NCBI RefSeq assembly: GCF_041435355.1 | Contig: NZ_CP108442.1 | Location: 1,240,001 to 1,304,000, forward strand | Reading direction: 5' to 3' | DNA: 64,000 nucleotides | DNA from: Streptomyces sp. NBC_01276 | GTDB lineage: Bacteria > Actinomycetota > Actinomycetes > Streptomycetales > Streptomycetaceae | In this document: in pieces, positions 8,960 through 18,311 of the stretch | Position numbering within the stretch: position 1 is the first letter of the stretch | How the letters are laid out: each line of letters starts with the position of its first letter | Made by a program: the position numbers and the translations under genes | Notes under the pieces: model-generated | What the model was told of the DNA's origin: nothing | Seen by the model: the letters and a program-made list of their open reading frames with translations, nothing else | The model's database searches: none

Positions 8960-10934
8960 TCAGTCGCGGCCGCCCGCCCCTCCGTCGAGGGCGGTGATCC
9001 GGGCGCCGCCGGTGAGCCGGCCCGTCAGGGAGACGGGGGCGCCCTCGGGTCCGGCGGGGGCGGTCAGGCTGCGGCCGTTCGCCTCCGCCCGGACGGCGCC
9101 GCTCGCGGTGAGGGCGGCGACCTCGCGGCTCCCCGCGGCGAGCTGGTACCAGCGGCCCGCTGGGGAACGCCACCGGGTGCCCACGAGGAGGTGCTGGCCG
9201 AAGCGGCCGCAGGCGGCCGTGGACCGCGCCCGGACCACCTCCTGAGGGGGCCCGGCGGGCGGGCGCAGCCGTACGAGGACGTCGCCGGGGCCGGCCCAGC
9301 CGGAGGCCCGGGTACAGCTCCAGGTGGCCCGGCCCGCGCCGTCGGGGAGTTCGGTTTCGGCGAAGTCCCAGACGTTCACGGCCCGGACGCCGCCGCCGCT
9401 CAGCTCGCGCAGCCCGCAGGCGCCCGGAGCCCAGGCGGCGCGGGCGGCCGGGCCGGTGGCCTCGCGGGGCTGCCGGGCGGGCACGGCGGCGGGGCCGTCG
9501 GGGAGCGGGGTGTGGGTGAGGTGGACGGGGGTGAGCCCGCCCAGGTCGGCCAGGACGAAGGAGTGCTTCTCGACGATGCGCCGGGAGGACGTCAGTTCGA
9601 GCGCGGGCCAGGCGTCGCAGGCCCCGGTGCCACGGGGGACGGCGGCCGGGGCCGTGACCCCGTCGGCGGCCACGGCCAGGGGCCGGGCCGGGTCCCCGGC
9701 GCGGAGCAGGTCGACGGTGGCGGCGGTGGCGATCCAGGGCGCGAGCAGGTAGCGCGCGGCCGGGCCGGCCCGGTCCCGGGTCAGGGCGAGGGCGGCCGCG
9801 GTGGTGACGCCCGCCTCGTCGGTACGGGCGAAGTCGAGGGTGCGCGGGCCGCGCGGGCCGCGCGGGGTCTCGGTGTAGCGCACCACGCGGTCGCCGTCGA
9901 GCAGGACCACGACCACCGTCGCGGGGCCGGGCCCGTCCCCCGGCCCCGCGACGGCGGCCGCTCCTCCGGGCGCCTCCGCTGCGGTCGCCCCGGCCGTCGA
10001 CGCCGCCGCCGTGCCCGCCGCCACACCCGTCCCCCGCTCCGCGCCGGGCACGTTCCCGGCGTACAGCAGCTGGGGCGGGTGCCCCGGCGGATCGGTCGGG
10101 GTGCCGGGCGCGGCCGTCGTCCGGACCCCGCCGGGCCGGGCCGCCCAGGCGCCCAGGGCCCGGGTGAGCAGGGCCCGGTCGCCGGTCCGGGCGCCCCGGG
10201 CGGGCCAGGCGGTGAAGTCCACGCGGGCGGTGTCGGCCCAGGCCCCGGCCGGGACCCTGCCCAGCCGGGCGGGGTCGAGCACCCCGGCGGCGACCGGTCC
10301 GGCCGACGGCGCCGCTTCGGTGCGCGGGGGCGAGGAGTCGGCCGCGAGGACCCCGTAGACCAGGGCCGGCACGGCCGCCGCGGCCCACCCGGCACGGACC
10401 CCGCGACGGCGGCGCAGCAGGTCGGTGGGGCGGGCGCTGACCACGCTGGCGTCGAACTCCGGGTTCCGCAGGGCCGGCAGGAGCGTTTCCCCCACGGGTA
10501 CGGCCAGCGCCTCGCGCACGGCGTCCGCCGCTCCGGCCGCGCCCGCGGACCCGGCCGCGCCCGCCGCGCCCAGCACCCGGGCGACCGCCTCCTCGGGCAG
10601 TCCGTCGATCCGGTGCAGGACGAAGGCGGCCCGGACCGGGCCCGCCGGGGCTGTCGGGGCCGCCCGGTCCGCCGGGGTCGCGGCCGCCGGGCCCTCGGGG
10701 CAGGGCGTGCTGGACGGCGCGATGCGCGAGGAGGACCCGGGTGTGCCGGCCCAGGGAGGGCGGGAGGGTCACGTAGGCGAGGCGGACCAGCCGGGGGTAC
10801 TGCTCGACGAGTACCGCCTCGGCCCGTTCGAGGGCCGTCCGCCCCGGGGGCGCGGGCGGCGCCGGGTACGGAGGGGACACGGGCTCGGCCGGCCGGCCGG
10901 GCTGCCCGGAGCCGGAACGCGGTGTTGTGGCCAC
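8960..10934 (-). pseudogene. Sigma-like/membrane protein gene with an apparent one-base frameshift
   Basis: The 5' part (GTG at 10934) encodes a Pro-rich head and then YPRLVRLAYVTLPPSLGRHTR and VLLAHRAVQHALP, reminiscent of the first helices of ECF sigma region 2. The frame is lost near 10697-10700, a run of four C on the coding strand. Removing one C joins it to the frame carrying RAAFVLHRIDGLPEEAVARVLG (sigma-4-like), a transmembrane helix (GWAAAAVPALVYGVLA) and a long extracytoplasmic C-terminal domain with several Trp and Cys residues, ending at 8960. The rejoined product would be 657 residues. Either this is a real frameshift or a base-calling error in a GC-rich run. Intact relatives in Streptomyces would favour an error. 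Function is unknown. Confidence 0.65.
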
Positions 10935-11056
10935 GGTCGGACAAACGAGTGAATCATGGGATGGTCACACGCCGTGTCCGCGGCGGGCGCCCGCCGCACG
11001 TCCGCCCCGCGCTCCGGCATATGCGTACGCACTGGCCGGACCGCCGATCGGTCGAT

Positions 11057-11078
11057 ATCGATCACCAATCGATCATCA
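11057..11078. repeat. Adjacent 11-bp direct repeats in a divergent promoter region
   Basis: ATCGATCACCA at 11057-11067 is followed directly by ATCGATCATCA at 11068-11078, with further CGATC motifs just upstream. The repeats lie in the AT-richer core of the region between the frameshifted gene and the sigma-factor gene, where a regulator-binding site would be expected. An 11-base period places both copies on the same face of the helix. Confidence 0.5.
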
Positions 11079-11170
11079 CCAAACGTAATATTTCCAGGTT
11101 TCTTCTCTGCGCCCTCCGAGTGCGCCCGCGCTGCTTCCATGGACCCGCACAGGGGATGAGGTGGGGAACG

Positions 11171-11773
11171 GTGAGCGATGGCGGACCGGAGGAGTCCGGC
11201 GGGGCCGTGGGACTGCCCAGCCGCAGGCGGCAGCCGACGCCCATGAGCCAGTGGGATCCGACCGCGCGCCTGTCGTACTGGGCCTTCCACGCCAACCGGC
11301 GGCCCGCGTACATGCGCTTCGCGTACCTCCAGCTCGGCTCCGACACGGCCGCCGAGGACGCCGTGGACGCCACCTTCGAATCGATCATGAACGAGTGGCT
11401 CCGCATGCTGCACATGGACCGGCTCGACGCCTACGCCTGGACCGTCCTCAAGCAGCGGATCGTCGACTGGCAGCGGCGCCGCGACCCCCGCCACCACCGG
11501 CCCGAGCCGATGGACACCAGCGCCTTCGAGGCGGCCCTCAAGGAGGCCCACGCCGATCAGTACGAGGTGCTCACCGACACCATCCGCTTCTACTCGGCGG
11601 TCTCCCGCCTCGCCGAGCGCCAGCGGGACGCCGTGATGCTGCGCTACGGACTCCAGTGCACCCCCGGCGAGGCCGCCTCCGTGATGGGCGTCGACGAGGC
11701 CACCGTCCGCTCCCAGCTCGGCCAGGCCCACCGCCGCCTCGCCCGGCTCCTCGACGCGTCCGCCGGATCATGA
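11171..11773 (+). CDS. ECF-like RNA polymerase sigma factor
   Basis: A 200-residue sigma-70-family protein. Region 2 is represented by FHANRRPAYMRFAYLQLG and the following DTAAEDAVDATFESIMNEW, which match the 2.1/2.2 helices of ECF factors. Region 4 is RLAERQRDAVMLRYGLQC followed by TPGEAASVMGVDEATVRSQL, a clear helix-turn-helix. The GTG at 11171 has a GAGG nine bases upstream; an ATG at 11156 is also in frame but lacks one. The stop overlaps the start of the next gene by ATGA, so the two are translationally coupled. No anti-sigma factor with a zinc motif is adjacent. Confidence 0.85.
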   Translation: MSDGGPEESGGAVGLPSRRRQPTPMSQWDPTARLSYWAFHANRRPAYMRFAYLQLGSDTAAEDAVDATFESIMNEWLRMLHMDRLDAYAWTVLKQRIVDWQRRRDPRHHRPEPMDTSAFEAALKEAHADQYEVLTDTIRFYSAVSRLAERQRDAVMLRYGLQCTPGEAASVMGVDEATVRSQLGQAHRRLARLLDASAGS

Positions 11774-13668
11774 GGCCACGCGGGACCGACGCCGACGGCG
11801 CCCCCGCGGGATCCCCGCGCGCGCTGGCCGAGTTCCTGGCACGGGCGGGCGTGCGCGACCGCTACCCGCACTACGACCTCGGCGCGGCCGAGTCCCGGCT
11901 GCTGCGCGCCCCGCGCGCCCCCGGCGCGACCGCGGCGACGGTCAGGAACCGGCGCCGCCCCTTCGGGTGGAGCGACCCGGCCCGGGACTGCCCCCTCGAC
12001 GCCGAACGGGCGCGCCGGGACCTCAAGGCCGCCTGCCTCGCCGTGGTCTGCGACCCGCGCGCCGCGCACGACCTCGGGCGCTTCACCGACGGCCGGCACA
12101 GCGACCTGCCCGGGGCGGTGGTCTTCGGCTGTCTGCTGCACCTCGCGGGGCTGCGCGAGGGCTCCCGCTTCTGGTGGCAGTTCGCCGCGGGCTCCGGCAG
12201 CCCCCGCACCGCCCCCGCCGCGTACTGCCTCTTCCTCGACCACTCCCGCCGCGGCGAACACCACGACGCCCGGCTCTGGGCACGGGAGCTGGGGCGGCGG
12301 GGATTCCGCCCCGGCGGCCGCCGCGAGCTGCGCGAGGTACGGCTGTGCGCCCAGGCGGCCGTCCTGCGCTACGTGGACCAGCCCGACGACCCCGACCTGG
12401 GCCCGGTGCCGCTGCCCCGGGCGGGGCTGCCCGCGGTGCTCGCCGCGTTCCTGCCGCCGCCCCCGTCCCCGCCCCCGGCGCGCGGGCCCGGCCCCGGACC
12501 CGGCCCGCTGCGGCACCCCGCGCTGACGTCGGCCGCGCGGGGGACGGTCGTCCAGACCGGCACGGGCGGGGCCCTGGCGGAGGCACGGCGCGCACTGGCC
12601 GTCGTACGGGTCCTGGAGCGGCACCCCCTGGGGGTGCGGACCGCCCGGCTCGCACGCGACTCCGGCCTGACCGAGGCGGCGCTGCGCCCGCTCCTGGCCA
12701 TGCTGTGCGAGGAGCAGTACGCGTACCGGCCGGGCGCGGGGGTGTACGCGCGCGGCCCGGCCCTGGACCGGCTCGCCGCCCCCGGCGGCAGGGGCCTGGC
12801 GGGGCAGCTCCAGCGCACCCTCGCCCTGGCCCGCGACAGCGCGGGCGCCGCCGTGTACCTCAGCCGGTACGCGGAGGGCGAGGTCCGGATCACCCAGATG
12901 GCGGACGGGCCGGGGGCTCCGCCGGTGCGGGAGTGGGTGGACTTCCGGGCGGCCGCGCACGCCAGCGCGGTCGGCAAGTGCCTGCTGACCCAGCTGGGCC
13001 ACCGGGACCGGGCCGACCACGTGGCCCGCCACCGCCCGGCCCGGCTGACGGCGCGGACGATCACCGACAGCCGGACCCTGTTCGGCGCCCTGGACGCGGT
13101 GGCTCCGGGCGCTCCCGTCTTCGACCTGCGCGAGTACTCCCCCGGGGTCGTCTGCGCGGCGGTGCCGATCGCCACCGGCGGCGCCGCGGGGAGCCTGGCG
13201 CTCTCGCTGCCGGCGAGCCACGCGCACCGGCTGCGCTCCGCGACCGAGGCCCTGCGCCGCAAGGCCGTACCCATCCTCCTGGCCCTCCTCCTGTCCGGCG
13301 CCATCCCCCCGGACCCCGCCCCTGACGCCACCCCGGTTCCCGCCCCCGCGACCGCTCCGGATCCCCCGCCCGCCCGCTCCGCCGCCCCGCACGCGCCGGC
13401 CACCCCGCCCGGCCCGGCCTCCGCCACCCGCATGACCCCGGAGACCCTGCGCCTGCTGGGCCGCCTCTTCCGCACCCCACTCACCCGAGCCACCGCACCG
13501 GAGGGCCCCCACCTGGTCAGCGACCCCGCGACGGCGGCGGCCTACCTCTTCGAGGCCGACGCCCCACCGGACCCCGACCATCCCCGCCTCGCCCTCCCCC
13601 GCACCTTCACCCAGGTCACCCCGGGCACCCTCCCCGCCCCGAACGGCCTGGTGGTCCTCCACATGTGA
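11770..13668 (+). CDS. Large IclR-type regulator with N- and C-terminal extensions
   Basis: A 632-residue protein whose middle resembles an IclR regulator. A winged-helix region lies near residues 272-330 (ALAVVRVLERHPLGVRTARL, then DSGLTEAALRPLLAMLCEE). An IclR effector-like domain follows (residues about 340-510) with AAHASAVGKCLLTQL and the strand VFDLREYSPGVVCAAVPI. The first 270 residues (FWWQFAAGSGS, YCLFLDHSRRGEHHDARLWA) and the Pro/Ala-rich C-terminal 130 residues are not part of a standard 250-residue IclR protein. The ATG overlaps the stop of the sigma-factor gene (ATGA), so the two are made together. Ligand and targets are unknown. Confidence 0.75.
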   Translation: MRPRGTDADGAPAGSPRALAEFLARAGVRDRYPHYDLGAAESRLLRAPRAPGATAATVRNRRRPFGWSDPARDCPLDAERARRDLKAACLAVVCDPRAAHDLGRFTDGRHSDLPGAVVFGCLLHLAGLREGSRFWWQFAAGSGSPRTAPAAYCLFLDHSRRGEHHDARLWARELGRRGFRPGGRRELREVRLCAQAAVLRYVDQPDDPDLGPVPLPRAGLPAVLAAFLPPPPSPPPARGPGPGPGPLRHPALTSAARGTVVQTGTGGALAEARRALAVVRVLERHPLGVRTARLARDSGLTEAALRPLLAMLCEEQYAYRPGAGVYARGPALDRLAAPGGRGLAGQLQRTLALARDSAGAAVYLSRYAEGEVRITQMADGPGAPPVREWVDFRAAAHASAVGKCLLTQLGHRDRADHVARHRPARLTARTITDSRTLFGALDAVAPGAPVFDLREYSPGVVCAAVPIATGGAAGSLALSLPASHAHRLRSATEALRRKAVPILLALLLSGAIPPDPAPDATPVPAPATAPDPPPARSAAPHAPATPPGPASATRMTPETLRLLGRLFRTPLTRATAPEGPHLVSDPATAAAYLFEADAPPDPDHPRLALPRTFTQVTPGTLPAPNGLVVLHM

Positions 13669-13794
13669 TCCCTCCTCCACGACAGCGACCGGCGAGCTTG
13701 CCGGGACCCGGTCGGCCGGGGTCCGGTAGATTCGATCAACAGCCGATCGGCGAGAGAAGCGGCCGGGTGCCGCGCACGTCACAGGGGGCGGGGA

Positions 13795-16700
13795 GTGCGG
13801 AGCCGACAGGGGCAGGACCACCGCCGGGAAGCGCTGCTGGAATGCTGGCGCGCCATCGAGCTGTTCGGTCCGCCCGGCATCCCGGCATTACCCCGACGGC
13901 GTCCCGCCGCACGGTCCGGGCCGCGGAGCGAGTACGTCGTCGACCTGACGCCGCTGCCCGGACGTGTGACGCCGCAGCTGCCGTGGGACGCCGACCATCC
14001 GGATACGGGCGCGCGACGTGCACCGGCCGGCCGGATGTGGCGGCACGAAATCTACTGCGGGGTCTTCGATCTGGAGCTGCTCCGCCAGGCGATGATCGCC
14101 GTACTGCCCGCGGGGACCGATCCGGATCCCGGTGTGCCGCAGTCCGAGCTGACGCTGCCGGGCCAGAGCGCGATGTTCGCCTTGGTCGTGGACGATGAGG
14201 GGCGACCGGTGGAGGACACGTCCGTGATCTCCGCCTGCGCCTGGGCGACCGGCCGCCTCTTCGATCCGGGACCCTCCGCACCCGGTTGGCTGGACGGCTT
14301 CGAGGACCTCGACGAGGCGTTCGGCGCGGCGATCGACGAGCTGACGGCCACCGCGATCCCCTACGGCTCCGCCGCCCCCGACCCCGGCACGGCGTACGAG
14401 CGGCGGCCCGGCTCCGGCCATGGGCCGGGAACCGCGGCCGGGGCCGACCGCGTGAGCTGGCAGCGCCTGCTCGGCGAGATCCTGGGCGGCGCCGCCGTCG
14501 GCGCGGTCGGGGCCCTGTTCGGCGAGGTCGCCGGCGCCGCCCTGCAGGGCGCGGCCGAGCCCCTGGTGCGCCGCGCCGCCGACTGGGCCGCGGCCCGCCG
14601 ACCTGCCGGGGACCAAGCGGAATCCGAGCATCCGGACGATGGCGGGAGCATTCCCGAGCGGGCACCGGCCGGCTCCGCGGACGTGTTCGAGGCGTACGGG
14701 GGCGACTCCGGTCCCCGTGCGCTCGGGTTCGCCGATCTCGTCGCCCTGACCGCGCAGATCGCCGACCTGTGCGGGGTGCAGGACCGTCTGCGGCCCCGGG
14801 TGGTCCGGGTACGGAGCAGGCTGGTCCCCCGGCCTCGGGACCCCCGGGCGAAGGCGGCCGCGGCGGCGCCTTTCCTGAACAGCCTGCTCCCTCCCGACCT
14901 CGCGCGCGTGGCCGAAGCTGTCGGCAAGGGGATCGGACCGGCTCTGGGCGCGTATCTGTCCGAGCACGATGCCGTTGCCGCGGGGATGCGGACCGATGTG
15001 CGCCGGGAGCGCGGAGCCGTCCTGGCCGGGGTGGATCCGGAGCTGGTTCCGGCCGGGCGGTGGCCCGCACCGGCGGATCGCCCGCTCGCGCTGAGCCAGC
15101 AGTTCGCGGTCGACCGGATGCTCGCCGACCGCGCGGGCACCGAGGGCGGGCTGTTCTCCGTGAACGGCCCGCCCGGCACGGGCAAGACGACGATGTTGCG
15201 CGACCTGGTCGCCGCACTGGTGGTCGAGCGGGCGGCGGTGCTGGCCACGTTCGACCGGCCCGGACAGGCATTCACCGGTCCGGCGTGGCGGGGTAAGGAC
15301 CGCCAGGGCAGGCACGCGCGGTTCGTGTCGCGGCTCGACCCCCGGCTGACCGGGTTCGAGATCGTGGTCGCCTCCTCCAACAACGGCGCGGTCGAGAACA
15401 TCACCGCCGAACTGCCCGGCATCGGCGCGCTCGGTGAGCACTGGCACGGCGGCCCCGACCATTTCTCCGACCTCGCCTCCGCCCTCCTCGGCGGCCCCGC
15501 GTGGGGGTTGGTCGCGGCGGTGCTCGGCAACAAGACCAACCGCAAGGAGTTCGGCGACCGGTTCTGGTGGGGGCGGCTGCCCAAGAAGGAGGCCGACGCC
15601 CGGTCCGCGGCGGGGCTGCCACCGCTGCGCGGCATGCAGTTCGTCCTGAGCGACTGGATCCCGCCGAGGACCGCGCCCGGCAGCCGCCCCTCCGCCCCGG
15701 CGGACCGGGACGCCGCGGCCGGGCCCGCCGAGCCCGTGCCGTCGTGGACCGCCGCCGTAGCCGCCTTCCGCACCGCCCGGGCCGAGGTCGAGCGGCTGCG
15801 TGTCGGGCGTGCCCGGCTGGCCTCGGCGCTGGCGGCCGTCGAGTCCCCGGCGGCCGCGCAGCGTATCGCGGACCTGGAAGCCGCCGTCCCCCGCGCAGAC
15901 CAGCAGGTCACCGCCGCGACGGCCGCCCTGGAACGGGCCGCCGCCGCCACCGGGGCAGCACGGAATGCCACCGCCGCGGCCGAGGCCGGACACCGAACGG
16001 CCACCGCGCACGTACCACGGGCCCGGCAGGAGCTGGCCGCCGCCCGTGCGGACCTGTCGGCCGCCCGTGAGCTGGCCGCACACCACCGCGAGTACGTCAC
16101 CGCGCTCACTGCCCACCGGGACGCTCCACCTGCCGTCGAACGGGGCCTGCGCGCCGGGCTGCGGCGCCTGCTGCAGAGCTCCGCCGACCGGCAGGCGGCC
16201 GAATCGCGGCAGGAACGCGCCGACGCCGAGCTCGCGCGATCGCTCGTCCAGCAGCGCGCTTCCCTCGACAGCTCCCTGGAGCAGGTCGCCGCCGCCGTAC
16301 GCGCCGAGTCCCTGGCCGCGGGCCGGAGCTCCTGGGCCGCCACCACCGTCGACGAAGCGGCCGCCGTCCTCACCACGGCCCTCGCACACGAACGGACCGC
16401 GCACGCCCGGCAGGCCGCGGCGGACACCGTGCTGCGGCGGGCCCGGCAGGCCGCCGAGGCGGTCCGCCACGATCTTCGGGCCGCCGTGACCGAGCTCGAC
16501 GGACGCCACCACGAGCTGAGGCAGGCGGCTCGGACGCTCCCCTCACTGCCCCTCGGCTGGCGGCACCTCGACGAAGCCGATCAGGAACTCGGCTCCCCCT
16601 GGTCCGACGAGGCGTGGTCCACCGCGCGCAGTGACCTGTTCCTGCGCGCTCTCGACCTGCACCGAGCCTTCGTGGCCGGGGCCGCCAAGAAGGTCCGGGG

Positions 16701-17760
16701 CAATCTCCAGGTCCTCGTGGAGCTGATGGCCGGGACGAACGGGCCGCTGCCGGACGAAGAGGTCGAGCACGCCTGGCAGACCCTCTTCCTCCTGGTCCCC
16801 GTCGTCTCCACCACGTTCTCCTCCGTCGGCAGCATGTTCGCGCGCCTCGGCCGGGAGTCGATCGGCTGGCTGCTCGTCGACGAGGCCGGGCAGGCCACCC
16901 CGCAGGCCGCCGTGGGCGCGCTGTGGCGGGCCCGCCGTGCCGTGCTGGTCGGCGATCCGCTCCAGCTGGAGCCCGTGGTCACCATGCCCACGGCTCTGCA
17001 GCGCCGGCTGCTGCGCGCCTACGGCGTCGACGAACGGTGGCTGCCCTCGGCCACCTCGGCCCAGGCCGTGGCCGACCGGACCAACCGCTACGGCACCTAC
17101 CTGCCGACCCCCGACGGGGACGACGAGCACGTCTGGGTGGGTTCACCGTTGCGCGTCCACCGCCGCTGCGAGGAACCGATGTTCAGCGTCAGCAATGAGG
17201 TCGCGTACGGCGGCCTCATGGTCTACGGCACCGGGCAACAGGCGTTCCCCGACGGGGAACGGGACGGTCTGCTGCCCAGCCGCTGGCTGAACACCGATGA
17301 CCCCGCCCGCCCGGCCGACGCCCCGTGGGGCGAACGCGACCGCCGTGCCTTCGAATTCGTCCTCGACCTCTTGGACCGGCACGGGGTGGGTGTCGAGCGC
17401 CTACGCGTCATCGCCCCGTTCCGGGCCCTCGTCGCCGAGTGCAAGAGGGTCTGCGCCGGCCGTGAAGGCTGGACCGCCGAGCTCCTCGACGAACGCTGCG
17501 CCACCGTCCACCGGGCACAGGGCAAGGAAGCCGACGTCGTCATCCTCGTGCTCGGCGGTGGCCGCCCCGGAGCCCGCGCGTGGGCGGCGCGCACCCCGCA
17601 TCTGCTCAACGTCGCCGCGAGCCGTGCCAAGCGCCGCCTCTACGTCATCGGTGAGCGCGGTTTGTGGGCCCCGCTCCGCCATTTCGATGTCCTGGCCGAC
17701 GAACTGGCGGAATTCGACCACGTCCGCGACCGCACGACCTGGCCGCCGGAGGGCGACTGA
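13795..17760 (+). CDS. SF1 (UPF1/DNA2-like) helicase with coiled-coil insertion; TTA codon
   Basis: A 1321-residue superfamily 1 helicase/ATPase. Motifs in order: Q-like SQQFAVDRML before Walker A GPPGTGKTT (458-466); Walker B DEAGQ (1029-1033); motif III GDPLQLEP (1053-1060); motif V-type HRAQGKEADVV (from 1239); motif VI VAASRAKRRL (from 1273). Between Walker A and B is an insertion of about 560 residues, with an Ala/Arg/Glu-rich coiled coil at about 650-910. The N-terminal 420 residues are unassigned and contain a hydrophobic glycine-zipper stretch (LLGEILGGAAVGAVGALFGE, about 225-245). Codon 32 is TTA (13888-13890), the rare bldA-decoded leucine codon. It stands alone next to tRNA genes. 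A role in defence or RNA/DNA surveillance is inference. Confidence 0.85.
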   Translation: MRSRQGQDHRREALLECWRAIELFGPPGIPALPRRRPAARSGPRSEYVVDLTPLPGRVTPQLPWDADHPDTGARRAPAGRMWRHEIYCGVFDLELLRQAMIAVLPAGTDPDPGVPQSELTLPGQSAMFALVVDDEGRPVEDTSVISACAWATGRLFDPGPSAPGWLDGFEDLDEAFGAAIDELTATAIPYGSAAPDPGTAYERRPGSGHGPGTAAGADRVSWQRLLGEILGGAAVGAVGALFGEVAGAALQGAAEPLVRRAADWAAARRPAGDQAESEHPDDGGSIPERAPAGSADVFEAYGGDSGPRALGFADLVALTAQIADLCGVQDRLRPRVVRVRSRLVPRPRDPRAKAAAAAPFLNSLLPPDLARVAEAVGKGIGPALGAYLSEHDAVAAGMRTDVRRERGAVLAGVDPELVPAGRWPAPADRPLALSQQFAVDRMLADRAGTEGGLFSVNGPPGTGKTTMLRDLVAALVVERAAVLATFDRPGQAFTGPAWRGKDRQGRHARFVSRLDPRLTGFEIVVASSNNGAVENITAELPGIGALGEHWHGGPDHFSDLASALLGGPAWGLVAAVLGNKTNRKEFGDRFWWGRLPKKEADARSAAGLPPLRGMQFVLSDWIPPRTAPGSRPSAPADRDAAAGPAEPVPSWTAAVAAFRTARAEVERLRVGRARLASALAAVESPAAAQRIADLEAAVPRADQQVTAATAALERAAAATGAARNATAAAEAGHRTATAHVPRARQELAAARADLSAARELAAHHREYVTALTAHRDAPPAVERGLRAGLRRLLQSSADRQAAESRQERADAELARSLVQQRASLDSSLEQVAAAVRAESLAAGRSSWAATTVDEAAAVLTTALAHERTAHARQAAADTVLRRARQAAEAVRHDLRAAVTELDGRHHELRQAARTLPSLPLGWRHLDEADQELGSPWSDEAWSTARSDLFLRALDLHRAFVAGAAKKVRGNLQVLVELMAGTNGPLPDEEVEHAWQTLFLLVPVVSTTFSSVGSMFARLGRESIGWLLVDEAGQATPQAAVGALWRARRAVLVGDPLQLEPVVTMPTALQRRLLRAYGVDERWLPSATSAQAVADRTNRYGTYLPTPDGDDEHVWVGSPLRVHRRCEEPMFSVSNEVAYGGLMVYGTGQQAFPDGERDGLLPSRWLNTDDPARPADAPWGERDRRAFEFVLDLLDRHGVGVERLRVIAPFRALVAECKRVCAGREGWTAELLDERCATVHRAQGKEADVVILVLGGGRPGARAWAARTPHLLNVAASRAKRRLYVIGERGLWAPLRHFDVLADELAEFDHVRDRTTWPPEGD

Positions 17761-17841
17761 CCGCAGCCGGGTGCGGCCCGGCGTGGGCACGCGGGTGACC
17801 AGTCCAAACGCCCGGCCGCAGCCGACCGGTTCACCACAGAC

Positions 17842-17888
17842 GAAAGAGCCGGCCAGAGCGACGTCGCGTCGCTCTGGCCGGCTCTTTC
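17842..17888. terminator. Strong bidirectional terminator hairpin
   Basis: A perfect 21-bp inverted repeat (arms 17842-17862 and 17868-17888) around a five-base loop. On either strand it ends in CTCTTTC. It lies downstream of both the rightward helicase and the leftward first tRNA-Leu gene and can serve both. Confidence 0.85.
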
Positions 17889-17905
17889 AGGTCGTCCGAC
17901 CACGG

Positions 17906-17990
17906 TGTCCGAGGGGGGACTTGAACCCCCACGCCCGATAAAGGGCACTAGCACCTCAAGCTAGCGCGTCTGCCATTCCGCCACCCGGAC
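17906..17990 (-). tRNA. tRNA-Leu (anticodon GAG), copy 1
   Basis: An 85-base class II tRNA. Acceptor stem GTCCGGG pairs with CTCGGAC (one G-U). The anticodon arm is CTAGC-TTGAGGT-GCTAG, giving anticodon GAG, which reads CUC and CUU. The long variable arm GCCC-TTTAT-CGGGC and the T arm GGGGG-TTCAAGT-CCCCC are intact. CCA is not encoded (ACCG follows the acceptor). It is identical to the copy 321 bases upstream. Confidence 0.96.
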
Positions 17991-18197
17991 CGGGTGATGC
18001 CTCCGCAGGGTGATCCCCGCAGCGACACGGACCACCTTATCAAGCGCTGAGAGCACTGCTGACCAGGGCTTTCCCTCCTGGATCGCGCGCCCTCCCGCCG
18101 GTGCGGGCGTCTGCGCTTCGGCGTCGGCGGGATCGATCGCGGGGTTGGCCGCGGGTTCTTCGCGGGATTGGCCGCGCCGTCGCCCGGAAACACAAAA

Positions 18198-18219
18198 GAA
18201 CCCCACCGGAGTGGGGTTC
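18198..18219 (-). terminator. Intrinsic terminator of tRNA-Leu copy 2
   Basis: On the minus strand GAACCCCAC and GTGGGGTTC form a perfect nine-base-pair stem with a TCCG loop, followed by TTTTGTGTTTCC. It lies seven bases past the 3' end of the second tRNA and means the two tRNAs are transcribed, at least partly, as separate units. Confidence 0.9.
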
Positions 18220-18226
18220 CTGCTGG

Positions 18227-18311
18227 TGTCCGAGGGGGGACTTGAACCCCCACGCCCGATAAAGGGCACTAGCACCTCAAGCTAGCGCGTCTGCCATTCC
18301 GCCACCCGGAC
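18227..18311 (-). tRNA. tRNA-Leu (anticodon GAG), copy 2
   Basis: Same 85-base sequence as the copy at 17906-17990, with all class II tRNA-Leu arms intact and anticodon GAG. A similar leader is seen upstream of both copies on the minus strand (18014-18043 and 18330-18359 share most positions, including TGTCGC), which suggests that the gene was duplicated together with part of its promoter or leader. Confidence 0.96.

Noticed and set aside
8684..11170. Long upstream extension of the sigma-factor frame
   Set aside because: The extension lies antisense to the frameshifted gene and has no sigma-like sequence; the GTG at 11171 with a ribosome site fits the domain.
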